Origin: Brachypterus glaber
Taxonomy: Eukaryota > Arthropoda > Insecta > Coleoptera > Kateretidae
DNA: 64,000 nucleotides
Assembly: GCA_958510825.1 (NCBI GenBank)
Contig: OY294051.1
Coordinates: forward strand, 28,073,265-28,137,264
Direction: 5' to 3'
The stretch's first letter is position 1; each line of letters begins with the position of its first letter. Positions 54,886-64,000 of the stretch are shown piece after piece. Below the pieces are notes generated by a model. It was given only the letters and a program-made list of their open reading frames with translations. It was not told the origin of the DNA and did no database searches. A program made the position numbers and the translations under genes.

Positions 54886-55669
54886 AACATTGAGAATATA
54901 AATAATTCCTAATTATTTTTGACGTTATGTCAATTTATTAAGTGGTATAAAAATAAAAAAGCAATAAATTATTAAAAAAAATTGTAGTCGAAGAAAAAGT
55001 ATGGTCTGGAATACGTTTGGAATACATATTCTACACTTACTGGACAGAATTTTCTATTCTTGCAGCTCACACTGTACGGTAAACCCATTTTGTAACAGGT
55101 TGAATAACTACGTATTGGTTTGTGTAGTTAAACAGTTGAAAGTAGTAGCGATATGCAAAAGAAAAAAGAAAAAAGGGGGTATCACATTGTGTTGGTGACA
55201 TGTAGTGTTTTCCATACAAAACGAACCCGCCGCCTTTTATCTCGCGGTCTCTGCCTACTTCATAACTAAAAATAATTGTCATTTTTGCATACAAACGCAT
55301 CTTCTCTTTGACCCTTCTCGCTGTACCGCTTTGGCGTTTTAAAGAAATCAAAGAACAATAAATACTAGGTAATTGAATACTTTTCTTCGGATGATGGTCA
55401 TGGTCAGATATGGGTTCGTTCAAGTATTACGTAACGCACCTGGAGCACTAGCGTTACGTCAGCGATAATAAGATAGGAAAATATATAAAAAATGCATTAT
55501 ACATGTATGTGCGTGGAGGATAATATTGTCCAAAGAGTGATTTACTTGAAAACACGCTACAAAATATTTGCCTACAGATCCTCAATTTTAAAATTCATAT
55601 AAATATGAAATTTCTGAAAATTTTCTTCCATACTAATTTTGATTGCGCTTTTTAATTTTATAAAAATAT
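54886..55669. other. Unassigned DNA
   Basis: A fragment of the TACGTAACGC MITE is at 55413-55440. Overlapping frames on both strands (55001-55423) show no recognisable protein. Confidence 0.35.
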
Positions 55670-55734
55670 ACAGGGTGTTCCATTAATTAGATTATTTTAC
55701 AAGTGGCACTTCTTTCTGGAACACCCTATATAAT
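55670..55734. mobile_element. Miniature TIR element of about 65 bp
   Basis: ATACAGGGTGTTCCATTA and TTCTGGAACACCCTATAT are inverted ends flanked by TA; almost nothing lies between. ACAGGGTGTTCC termini recur in insect DNA transposons. Confidence 0.65.
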
Positions 55735-56924
55735 ATAATGGTATTTTTGTAAATTCTTGAGTTTATATTTTTTGGTTATATAAAAAAGTTAAAATCAGTT
55801 TCTCTTTATACGAGAGCGTCTCATCGATAGGTAAAGAAATATCTGCAAACGATAAGGGTCCACTTTCAACACCCTGTAATATATTAACAAATGGGAGCAT
55901 ATTATGGTACAGCAAATTTAGTGAAAATCGGTGACATTTTGGTCGAAAGGGTCGAAAGTAATATCTTGGAAGTAATATCTCGAGAAAATCCAAGAAAATC
56001 TCATCTTTAACAAACATGGGATCTTTTTTAGGAAATTTTTTAAATTTTTCGAGGTAGTCTTGAAGAACTTTTAAAGAAATCTTAAGGGTTTACCTCCAGG
56101 TGTACAATTTTTTAAGCACTTTAGGGTCGTTTCACGCCAACTGCTACCACAGCATAAAACATTAAAAAGTATATTTATTTAGATATTGGGTAAGGTTTTA
56201 GTTTAAAATTCATCCAGAATTTCCAAAACTGTTGTGGTAAATTGAAAAATACCCTAAACGACCCCTAAATGAACCACAATCAACTGCAAAAAAAATTGTA
56301 GTATGTTGCCCTACAGAAGAATAATTTAACGTATCTATTGGTAGTTTTCCCAAATTCAGTTTATATCTTGGTGAAAACCCTCAGGTAACGTACGTAACAT
56401 TTTTTGGTAACGTACGTAACAACTATAATAATCATATTTATTCATTTTTTTGTTATCCCATATGCTTATTAAAAAGTAAATTTTTCACAAATTAAGCAAA
56501 CATAATTTAAAAAAAAAAAAACAAATATCATTTTAATTGAATAAGTGTACTTCCAAATTTTGTAAAAAAAGTCCAAACGAAACGCGCACATAAGCTGCAT
56601 TATTTTTATTGCTTAATTGATTACTTATGAAATGTATACGTAAACTAAAAATGTAAAAAAGTGCTTGTAAGGATTATAACCTGAAATACAAATGAATCAA
56701 CTATCGAGTATTTTTTTGAGACCTGAATTAAGGTGTACGAATGTAACGTACGTAACGATGGAATGACCCTTTACCCCTCACCTCTATCTCCCTGGCGCTT
56801 ACAGCCGTCAGTCAGATGGACAGACGGAAATAGGGTCTTCTTCGATTTTTGGTTTTAATTATTTTTAAAAACTAGAAGTTCTAATTATAATATATATGCT
56901 ATTTATTTATTTTTTAGTCTACTT
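55735..56924. other. AT-rich stretch without a gene
   Basis: The word GGTAACGTACGTAACA occurs at 56383 and 56412, with another GTAACGTACGTAACG at 56741. A recurrent AAAAAGTCCAAAC is at 56566-56578. No coding region. Confidence 0.45.
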
Positions 56925-57466
56925 AAACAGGAGAAAAAAAATTATAAAATTTAAATTATTTTTTCCCGCTCCACTGAAAACGTAACAGACAGAGTTTGCG
57001 CAGTTCAAGTCAGTTTTGATTTTGTATGTTGGCTACTCTGATTGTTATTAAATAGCTGTGAAGAAGCGTTGATGTGAGGTTATATTTTCCTATTTTTCGG
57101 TTTTATTCAGTTTAAGTTTTATTTGGTGTGTATTTACTGGACTTTTTATAATTCAAGACAGTGTATAGTGCATTTTAAAAAGGTAGGCAAAAGTCTTTTA
57201 CGAAACACTAAAAGGTTTGAGGCCTTAATATTTGGACCTAACATTTTTTTACCATATAGAAAATTTTTGGTTGAAATTTCATATCTATGTCAAAGCATTC
57301 TTGAAATATAGTTTATTTTCAAAGGACTTGCAGCTTTACAGACTATAATGTAAGTTTCTCTATGTGCAGAAAATTTCTGCATCCGGGGACATACTTAATA
57401 TATTTCAAGAATAATGTTTAGTTTTTATTTATAAAACCAAATTATATACTCGTGTTTAACTTTTAG

Positions 57467-57648
57467 GCCTGGATTTCAAAAACTGTTATTTTCCAAGTTG
57501 CAAAAATTCATCAAAAAACTGCAAAGAAGTTTTTTTTACTGTACCAAAACCAGAGGCTTTAAGGAAATCATAGTTATCTGTTTTTCAACAACCAGGAGCA
57601 CCAAAGAAATCTATAGGTGGATATTTCTGCTGTGAGGACCATCTTGAA
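57467..57648 (+). pseudogene. THAP zinc-finger exon with an internal stop
   Basis: Preceded by a splice acceptor (TTAACTTTTAG) and followed by a donor (GAAGTAAAT). The frame reads NCYFPSCKNSSKNCKEVFF then TVPKPEALRKS, a TAG stop at 57571-57573, LSVFQQPGAPKKS and YFCCEDHLE. This gives the C2CH pattern of a THAP domain: C-x4-C at the start, the conserved proline after an aromatic, and C-x2-H near the end. The stop sits exactly where THAP domains have their invariant tryptophan (TGG to TAG). THAP domains bind DNA, usually transposon ends. No initiation codon could be linked confidently; upstream exons would lie in 57060-57350, which has candidate donors (AAAAAGGTAGGC, AATGTAAGT). Confidence 0.8.
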
Positions 57649-58016
57649 GTAAATTTAAAATTATATACAAGGTGTATGGTACACGGGATGGTACATGGAT
57701 AGAAAAATTTTAAGGGGTGATGAGCTTATTTTGAGTCAACGTTTTTGAGATATCAGCCTTTTTAGATATTTTTGCGAAATACTTTATTTTTTTCCTGTAC
57801 ATATGTATTATTTTTACACTTTGATGAAACATTACAAAAAGAAATGCCAAAGTATAAAAAATATGTAGGCCTATTTATGAGTTAAAATACAGTGGTTCAA
57901 ACTTATTTTTCTATACTACGCACTAATTCAAGTGAATGAGAAAGTTATACACACTTCTTTGTTTTGAAGAAAGTCCTCTTATTCACCTGAGAGTCTCAGG
58001 CTGAGACTAGAGCATG

Positions 58017-58056
58017 TAAGTCCCGGGACCAGCGCAAATTTGCTGGTCCCGGGACT
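58017..58056. repeat. GC-rich hairpin, perfect 15-bp stem
   Basis: AGTCCCGGGACCAGC and GCTGGTCCCGGGACT are exact inverses around an 8-base loop GCAAATTT. Just upstream, AGTCTCAGGCTGAGACT is a second small stem. Striking in AT-rich DNA; could be a tiny element or a structured RNA segment. Confidence 0.85.
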
Positions 58057-58156
58057 AAAAATACATTAAAAAAATTGTACTTTTTTTTATTTTTGGCTTT
58101 ATCATAACAAAAAGAATGAGCATCTAATAGATGATATTATCAGGGGTAATATCATA

Positions 58157-58557
58157 AGTGATACTAGGTTAGGTATTGGGGAACGTTCAAGTATTACGTA
58201 ACGCTCCTAGGGGGGGGGGTCATTTTGAAGTGTTATGCCCATGTTAATGGTATTGGAAAATAGCGTTACAGGGGGGTGGGGGTCCAAAATGATCAAAATT
58301 TGCGTTACGTAATACTTGAACATTCCCTTGGTGGTTTTTAGATAAATTTTACGAATATTAATCCCCTTGACGAAAATGCAACGACTGCTTTAGCAGGAGT
58401 TGAACAAAAATTGGGATTAATATGAGTAAAATTTGAAAAAAAAAGCACAGGTACTTAACCTAGTATCACGAATTGATATTTAGGAGTTGAATTTACCAAA
58501 AATTGGGATTAATATGAGTAAAATTTGAAAAAAAAGCACCGGTACCTAACCTAGTAT
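58157..58557. repeat. Foldback repeat interrupted by a MITE, with its right arm duplicated
   Basis: Left arm GTGATACTAGGTTAGGTA (58159-58175) continues after the MITE as TGGTGGTTTTTAG, AAATTTTACGAATATTAATC. Right arm GATTAATATGAGTAAAATTT, AAAAGCACAGGTACTTAACC TAGTATCAC is present twice in tandem (58414-58470 and 58504-58560). Joining the left arm across the MITE restores a continuous palindrome. Confidence 0.82.
58179..58327. mobile_element. MITE P, 149 bp, with TTG target duplication
   Basis: Ends GGGAACGTTCAAGTATTACG and CGTAATACTTGAACATTCCC are inverted repeats of about 27 bp. TTG flanks both sides (58176-58178, 58328-58330). The near-identical element at 62706-62853 has TAA on both sides. 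A 3-bp duplication with GG-starting termini fits the PIF/Harbinger group. Internal G run at 58209-58219. Confidence 0.9.
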
Positions 58558-58560
58558 CAT

Positions 58561-59484
58561 GAATTTATATTTAGGGAGAGAATATAATTTATATTTAATA
58601 CACATACCTCTTAATTATAACTCAAGAACGCTTCGGATTAAAGATTTCATATTTAGACCATAGGTTGATTATCTAAAGTTCTAGGCTGGGATTGTTTTTG
58701 GTAAAAATCGGATTGGGATAAGGGGTTAAAACGGGATAAAAACAATTTATTTCAAAAACATTTTTTTTTCAATTTATTTTTCGTTTTACAAAACAAGAAA
58801 CTTTTTTTGAATTTTTAATTTTTTTCGTTTTTGATTTTAATGAAACTTGGCCTATAGGGAAAAGTATTATTTTATTGGCAGCAGTATTTTTTGTTATAAT
58901 AAAGCCAATAAAAACAAAAAGTGTACACATTTTTTTGTTTGTATGGCAAACTTTATTCCAGAAATACAATAAACTGAGTAACCAACTTAAGAATACATTA
59001 AGATAAAACCTTGAAATTTGGAGGGTGTTATCTATCACTAATAAATATTTTTGTATGTAAATTAATACTAACAGTACTTATTTTGTGCAGATGATCAGGT
59101 CAGGAAAAAGTCAGGAAATTTTGTGAAATACTTCCTGAAATTTTACAAATTTGGTCAGGGAAAAGTCAGCGAATTTGGATATTAAATTTCAGTGCCAATC
59201 CTGCAGGGAACATGTACTAGCACTATTATTTAAAGTTGTAATTAAAAATGAGTAAGGCACTTGTAGTTTTTCCATTTATCATGTGTTAAGTTTATTTATT
59301 TATTTATTTGTACAATCATTGTATTATATAATAAATTATTTCTACATTAAATCTCAAGATAAGTAATTTTCATATACATAATATAATATACATATATATA
59401 CATATTTTTAAATACATAATATACATATAAATTATAAATAAATTTTTGTTTTTCAATACTTTTTTTGAATTTTATTACCCCACC
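58561..59484. other. Interior of the decayed transposon, unassigned
   Basis: No remnant of a DDE transposase or YqaJ nuclease could be recognised in any frame; T-rich and A-rich runs dominate. The TTTA tetranucleotide (59291-59310) is the only simple repeat. Confidence 0.45.
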
Positions 59485-60650
59485 CTAACTTATTTTTTTG
59501 TGGATTTGAGGAAAACTCTGTTGTGTTCTGGCCTCATCTAAATTTCTGTCCCTAAAGTAATTTCCTATATCTTCAAAGAACGTAAAGGGTCCCCCAATTT
59601 TTAATTCAGAGGCCTTGATGTATTTCATTTTGTGGCCCACTGGTTCCAATGCTGGTTTTTCCTAGTAGCACTCAACTTCTGCAATTGCATGCTTACATCC
59701 ACCTAGAACAATTAAAAATGCTTTTTACTTTTGCTACGATTATATCAAAGGCTTCATAACATGAAATGGAAACCAAAAACTTTTTAAGGTACACCTCTAC
59801 CTCTACGTTATAAAGCCCTCAATATTAAGAAAGTGTTAAATCTTATTCTGAGGGGGGGGGTATTTAGCAGGAAAAAATCTGGTTGTATATCATGGCTTGG
59901 TTCTAAAAGGGCCAATGTCACTATATCCTTATAAAAAAGCCAACGTCAGTGCTTGTGAGATAAATGTAGATTTTAAGTGACAAGGGTGTTTTTAATAAAC
60001 ATGTCTGTTAAACTGCTAAAACAGCCAATATTTTGTTTGACTTAGTGTATCTTTTTAAAATTTTTGACATTGGCCCTTTTGGAACCAAGCCACAGATATA
60101 TACTCGACTGGGGCTACTGTTGCTTAGGGGATTGCCCCACAACAGCTGACTTTTTATAAGGTACTTAAAATAGAACCCCAGAATTCTACAGACCAATATA
60201 ACTAAAATAATTTACCTTCAGAAGCTGTACAACTTTGCAACTAAGAATGATTTCATTATTTTTATCAATTTCTGCTGCGATCATGAACTTTGTGCTCGAG
60301 GACAACACATCCTTTTACTGTGCAAATACTAGTGCTCTTGTCCTGATTGAGTTGCACATAACCAATAACATCTTTCTCCATAACCTGCAAATATACAATA
60401 TGTTTTAAAATATCCTCCACATTTTTCACAAATTACTCAAAAAAATAGTTTATGCACATGAATAGAACAAAAAACTTAGTAAAAACTAAAATTAAAATAA
60501 AGAGTGTCTACTGACCATACATTTTTAAACCTTCGGAACTCCACACTAAAATAGTCCAAGTTTTTTGCGAAAAATTCTTTAACCATCACGTAATTAACGT
60601 GTAGTAAATTTTCGCTACTTGCTTTCACAAAAAAAACCCACTGAAGCCAT
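59485..60650 (-). pseudogene. SWIM zinc-finger protein of the YqaJ/SWIM transposon-associated family, three exons, broken
   Basis: Exon A (60650-60522) starts MASVGFF and, after a one-base shift, gives HVNYVMVKEFFAKNLDYF and FRRFKN, ending at a GTATGG donor. Exon B (60384-60216), after TTTGCAG, gives VMEKDVIGYVQLNQDKSTSI and CTVKGCVVLEHKVHDRSRN; a frame change leads to EIDKNNEIILSCK, and another to CTASEG. Exon C (59702-59485), after TTCTAG, continues GCKHAIA, completing the SWIM-like C-x-C...C-x-H pattern, then VECY, a stop in place of the usual W, EKPALEPVGHKMKYIKASEL and FFEDIGNYF to TAG. Family proteins have about 12 more residues after CKHAIA (deleted here) and a YqaJ exonuclease region upstream or downstream, absent here. 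Three frameshifts and one stop: dead. Confidence 0.78.
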
Positions 60651-60880
60651 AATTAAAGCAAAAACAAATAAAATAACTTTAAAAACAAACCGATTCCGAA
60701 ATTTAACACGGAACTCTCCACTGACAGATAAAAAGTGAGGTTATATCTACGCTAGTAGTTTAGCCACACTAAGAAATAAAATGTCGTTTCTGCGCAGTCT
60801 CTATCTGTGACGTAGAAAATAAGGCGCGACGAAAAAATTTAAACTTTAAATCGATTTTTAAAATAGTTAGCGTTATAAAA

Positions 60881-62194
60881 AAGGAAAATTACTTTACATT
60901 TACCTTACTATTATAAAGTACTTTGTAAATCAGTGTTCAAATATTAAAAACAAGACTTAGTGGAGAACCCTATTACAAACAGACAGACCAAGTTGTTTAG
61001 AATTCGATTGAAATTGTTTTCAGAAATAAGTGGTTGTTTGAGTGTACCCAGTTAAAATTTTGAAATATTAATAAATATTTAACAAGAGCTAAACTTTGAA
61101 CCTAATTTAGATAAGACGTGTGATATTTATATTATATTTTTAATATGTTTACCTTTACATGCCTTAGGTGTATAAGTGAGATAAGATTAAATAAATATTT
61201 TAGTTATTACCTTGTTTTATGTCAAAGGTAAAGGAAATAGATAATAGTATATTACGCACCGAGTACGCGTAAAAAAGCACTCGATGTGCACTAAAATGGT
61301 TTGCTTTGAAGTGCGTATACTATTTCCCCTAACACCATCAAAAAAATTATCTTAAAATTAGTTCGTCAATTTGAGGGTATGTTTGGTTTGTTTGACGTTT
61401 ACTAATTTTCTGACAGCTGATATTCAATTCCCGACCGTTGTCATAGGCAACGGGTGGGAAACAAGCACCAACTAGGGGCGTCATTTCAGATTTGACCAGG
61501 GGGGGCAAAACTAAAATTTGTGGTGACTAAAAAAGAATGGTATCAACGACAGGGTTCCTACAAATATTAGAATTTCAAATTTCCTGTCTTTTCCAAACGT
61601 AAAAAATATTAATAATTTTTTTATGTATTTTTATAGAAGTAAAAAAAAATGGGAAATAAGTATTTTATTTTAACGGGTTTCTATAAAGGAGATCATTTGA
61701 TTCGTTATTTTACTAAGATAAAAAAAAAAAACAAAATAATTGAAAACAAAAAATAAAATCAGAGCCGTATTTAAGAATGTTTTCTGGGGGTGCGACTAGT
61801 GAAATTGCCGAATGGTAATGGTCAAATTCCGAATAAAAATGGTCGAAGATTCGAATGAAAATTATAAAATACCAAACGAAAATGTTAAAAATAAAAAATA
61901 ACATTGAACATTCCAAGTGGGAGTTAGTTACAGATACAGATTTATAAATACGCCCTTTCTAAAAGTAAAATTTTACACTAATAAAAAACGTAAGAAAGCC
62001 CTAGCGCTGCAGGCAATCTTCGCCCTTTAAAACTAATAAAAATAAGGTTTTTAATTAATAACTCTGGTACCCTTTAAACTAGAGTGACGAGCTTTTGCAT
62101 GAATAGAATAGAATAGAATAAAATAATTTATTTGGTATTGGGCCATCGGTTGATGGATATACAAGTCAGTATACTAGTATTAAAAAAGGGCAAT
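60881..62194. other. Stretch without a gene
   Basis: A hairpin-like GC-cored block lies at 61245-61330 (AGTATATTACGCACCGAG ... GAAGTGCGTATACTATT), similar in style to elements R and T. Tetranucleotide/pentanucleotide AATAG run at 62103-62123. No coding region. Confidence 0.45.
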
Positions 62195-62695
62195 AAGTTT
62201 ATGTTAATTTTTTCAGAGGTGTGCCTAGACGGACAAAATACGTGAAGGTTAACACATTTTTGTCCTAAACTTTTTTATGTGTTTTTTGGATTTTTTGTAA
62301 AAAATATAGATGCCTTGAGCAAAAATACATAAAAAATGTCATATAGTGTAACACTGTAGGAGCAACCGTTAAAAAATGCAATTAAGAGGAAGTAACATTT
62401 TGTGCCACCAATAACGTTACTTTTTAAAAGGCTATTACTCCTTTAATATCAAATTTAGGTGTTTTAGTGAATTATATTTTTTTGCTCAGTTTTAAATTAA
62501 GGATCACCCTGCAGCATTAAAATTTTATTAATACTTTTTTTTCCTCATTATTCAATATTTCATCTTCGAAGGGCCGGGCCCCCTTAGAGCTCATTTCCGG
62601 ACCAACCTTTATAGAAACTTTTTTTCATATTTTTGGATGTAGAATCACCTCTTAAATTTTGACATGGCAGTTACTCCTATAAACGAATCACTCTG
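62195..62695. mobile_element. TIR element, copy f (right part)
   Basis: Shares GACGGACAAAATACGTGA, GTAACACTGTAGGAGCAACC, TAACGTTACTTTTTAAAAGG and CATTTCCGGACCAACCTTTA with other copies. The terminus is replaced (TCACTCTGTA instead of AATAACCCTGTA). Confidence 0.75.
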
Positions 62696-62705
62696 TAGCT
62701 AATAA

Positions 62706-62853
62706 GGGAACGTTCAAGTATTACGTAACGCTCCTAGGGGGGTGGGGTCATTTTGGAGTGTTACGTCCATGTTAATGGTATAGGAGAATAGCGTTACAGG
62801 GGTGGGGGTCCAAAATGATTAAAATTTGCGTTACGTAATACTTTAACGTTCCC
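62706..62853. mobile_element. MITE Q, 148 bp, with TAA target duplication
   Basis: Ends GGGAACGTTCAAGTATTACG and CGTAATACTTTAACGTTCCC; TAA on both sides (62703-62705 and 62854-62856). Sequence nearly identical to MITE P at 58179-58327, pointing to recent activity. Fragments of the family: 22290-22356, 51696-51735, 55413-55440. Confidence 0.92.
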
Positions 62854-62856
62854 TAA

Positions 62857-64000
62857 AATCTAGGATAGGTCTCAAATAATAAAGTATATTTTTTATAACA
62901 AATTTTATAATGTAGGATGGTACAATACCATATAAAATAATATAGGTATACCTTACAAATAACTACAGAAAAAAAAACAATAGAAATAAAATTAAAATTT
63001 TGATATGAAACACTACACCTCTAGGAGTGGCGATGGTCCTCCCAGATACCAGAAGATTAGAATCAAAATGGGTCGGTACATAACTTAAAAAGGCATTTGC
63101 CCACATTAAAAAATGCTTTATTAGACAAAATAGACAAGTTATGTGACAGTTTATAAAAACATAAAAAGCATTTCGTTATCTTTTTCAACTTTTTAATAAA
63201 GCTAATAAAGATGCTTGTCCAGAAAATATGTGAAATAAACGCTCTTAGAATAATATTAACTAATTTTTATAAGTCTATACCTGAAAAGTAGACTACACAT
63301 AGATAAAGGATTACTAAAAACAAGTACGTAATATTCAGGTCAAGTTTTTATATCCGCAAGCATGTTTAGTACTTAAATCAAATGTTTCGCTTGACTGAAG
63401 TTGAATACGTATCTTACTTAGACCAAGCAATTAAAACTTGAATAAAGTAAAAGAGCTTGGTTTAAATATAAAAATTTCTTGCATTGAGTTTTAAAGAAAC
63501 TTGAACGAAAGATGGCAAGTGGATATTTATACAGAGTATTTAAAATATTAAAAATAATATAAATATTACTTATACTACTTTCTTGGAAGCAAGTACTAAT
63601 TGAATTTGAAACAAGTTATTGTTTTTTTTATGCTTTTCAGGTTTAGATGTAATATCCCAAGTGTATAACAAATTTTAGAAATTTTATGCGCTGTTATAAC
63701 GATTATTAGTTTATGTTGCAATGAAAACTACTGTTAAAAATAGTAAAATGGCAAAAGCAAAATTTACTTTTTTGGAGAAAATACTATCAGCCTTTCCATT
63801 AGTCTAAATTGAATAGAAAAAATGGTCTTCTCCCCCTCCCCAATTTTTTTTCTCAACACTTTGTAAATCGTTATCCGTTACTTTATAAAATAGGTGAATA
63901 CTTAATTTTATGAGCCAATTTCAAGTTGGTACTAGGTAAGTACCTACAAGTACACTAAGGTACCTTACTTTGATTAAACAGGAATTTAAATACCATTTTT
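62857..64000. other. AT-rich DNA without recognised features
   Basis: No ORF of note, no repeat that I could match elsewhere in the window. Confidence 0.4.

Larger units (their letters stand above)
56925..60880. mobile_element. Decayed two-gene DNA transposon, THAP + SWIM (ISL2EU-like)
   Basis: Left end about 56935-57080 and right end about 60720-60870 are inverted relatives: AAATTTAAATTATTTTTTCC, GTAACAGACAGAGTTTGCGC AG and TATGTTGGCTACTCTG on the left match, as reverse complement, AAGTTTAAATTTTTTCG, GTCACAGATAGAGACTGCGC AG and TTAGTGTGGCTAAACTAC on the right. A THAP-domain exon points inward from the left, a SWIM zinc-finger gene inward from the right. Known two-gene elements of the ISL2EU type carry a THAP transposase and a SWIM/YqaJ-type protein, hence the tentative name. 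The transposase catalytic region and the YqaJ nuclease are not visible; the middle holds younger repeats. Exact termini and target duplication were not resolved. Confidence 0.62.

Overview
The window is AT-rich eukaryotic nuclear DNA, almost certainly from an insect with a large, transposon-loaded genome (possibly a beetle; the order cannot be fixed from sequence alone). The basis is the repeat content: insect-style non-LTR retrotransposon tails, a tRNA-derived SINE, Tc1/mariner and THAP/SWIM transposon genes, many short MITEs and palindromes, intron-like GT-AG boundaries and a complex satellite. I see no rRNA, no functional tRNA, no CRISPR array and no clearly intact conserved host gene. The only plausible intact gene is an unrecognised 152-residue single-exon ORF at 42148-42606.

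Layout. 0-15 kb: a 5'-truncated RNase H-type LINE (313-970) with a 19-bp target duplication, a SINE (2941-3198), a copy of a dispersed TIR family with an internal 175-bp duplication (5881-6733), three palindromes (8372-9856), a minisatellite (10985-11545), a broken Tc1/mariner transposase (11812-12265) and a hairpin MITE. 15.35-21.80 kb: a satellite array of 16 full monomers of 395-398 bp plus a partial one, containing a six-monomer block repeated twice in tandem. 22-40 kb: mostly foldback elements, MITEs and nested insertions, including a SINE inside a TIR element (35379-36009) and an inverted pair of palindromic elements (30723-31439 and 33234-33907). 40.1-41.6 kb: two 5'-truncated LINE 3' ends head to tail, followed by the 152-residue ORF with TATA box and good start context, then a TIR element with a MITE nested in it (42674-43795). 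45-49.4 kb: large palindromes with arms of several hundred bases. 50-53 kb: SINE, LINE tail, and a LINE copy with an exact 11-bp target duplication. 56.9-60.9 kb: a decayed DNA transposon with matching inverted ends, a THAP-domain exon pointing inward from the left end and a three-exon SWIM zinc-finger pseudogene pointing inward from the right end, the layout expected of an ISL2EU-like two-gene transposon; a foldback repeat lies inside it, with a MITE nested in that.

The genes do not form a pathway. The window is a record of successive element insertions: nesting order can be read in at least four places. The most unusual signal is a 12-13-base word, GTTTGGACTTTTT or its complement, found nine times at unrelated sites; in five of these a homologous copy is available for comparison and lacks it. 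That could be an assembly or consensus artefact or a real short replacement event.
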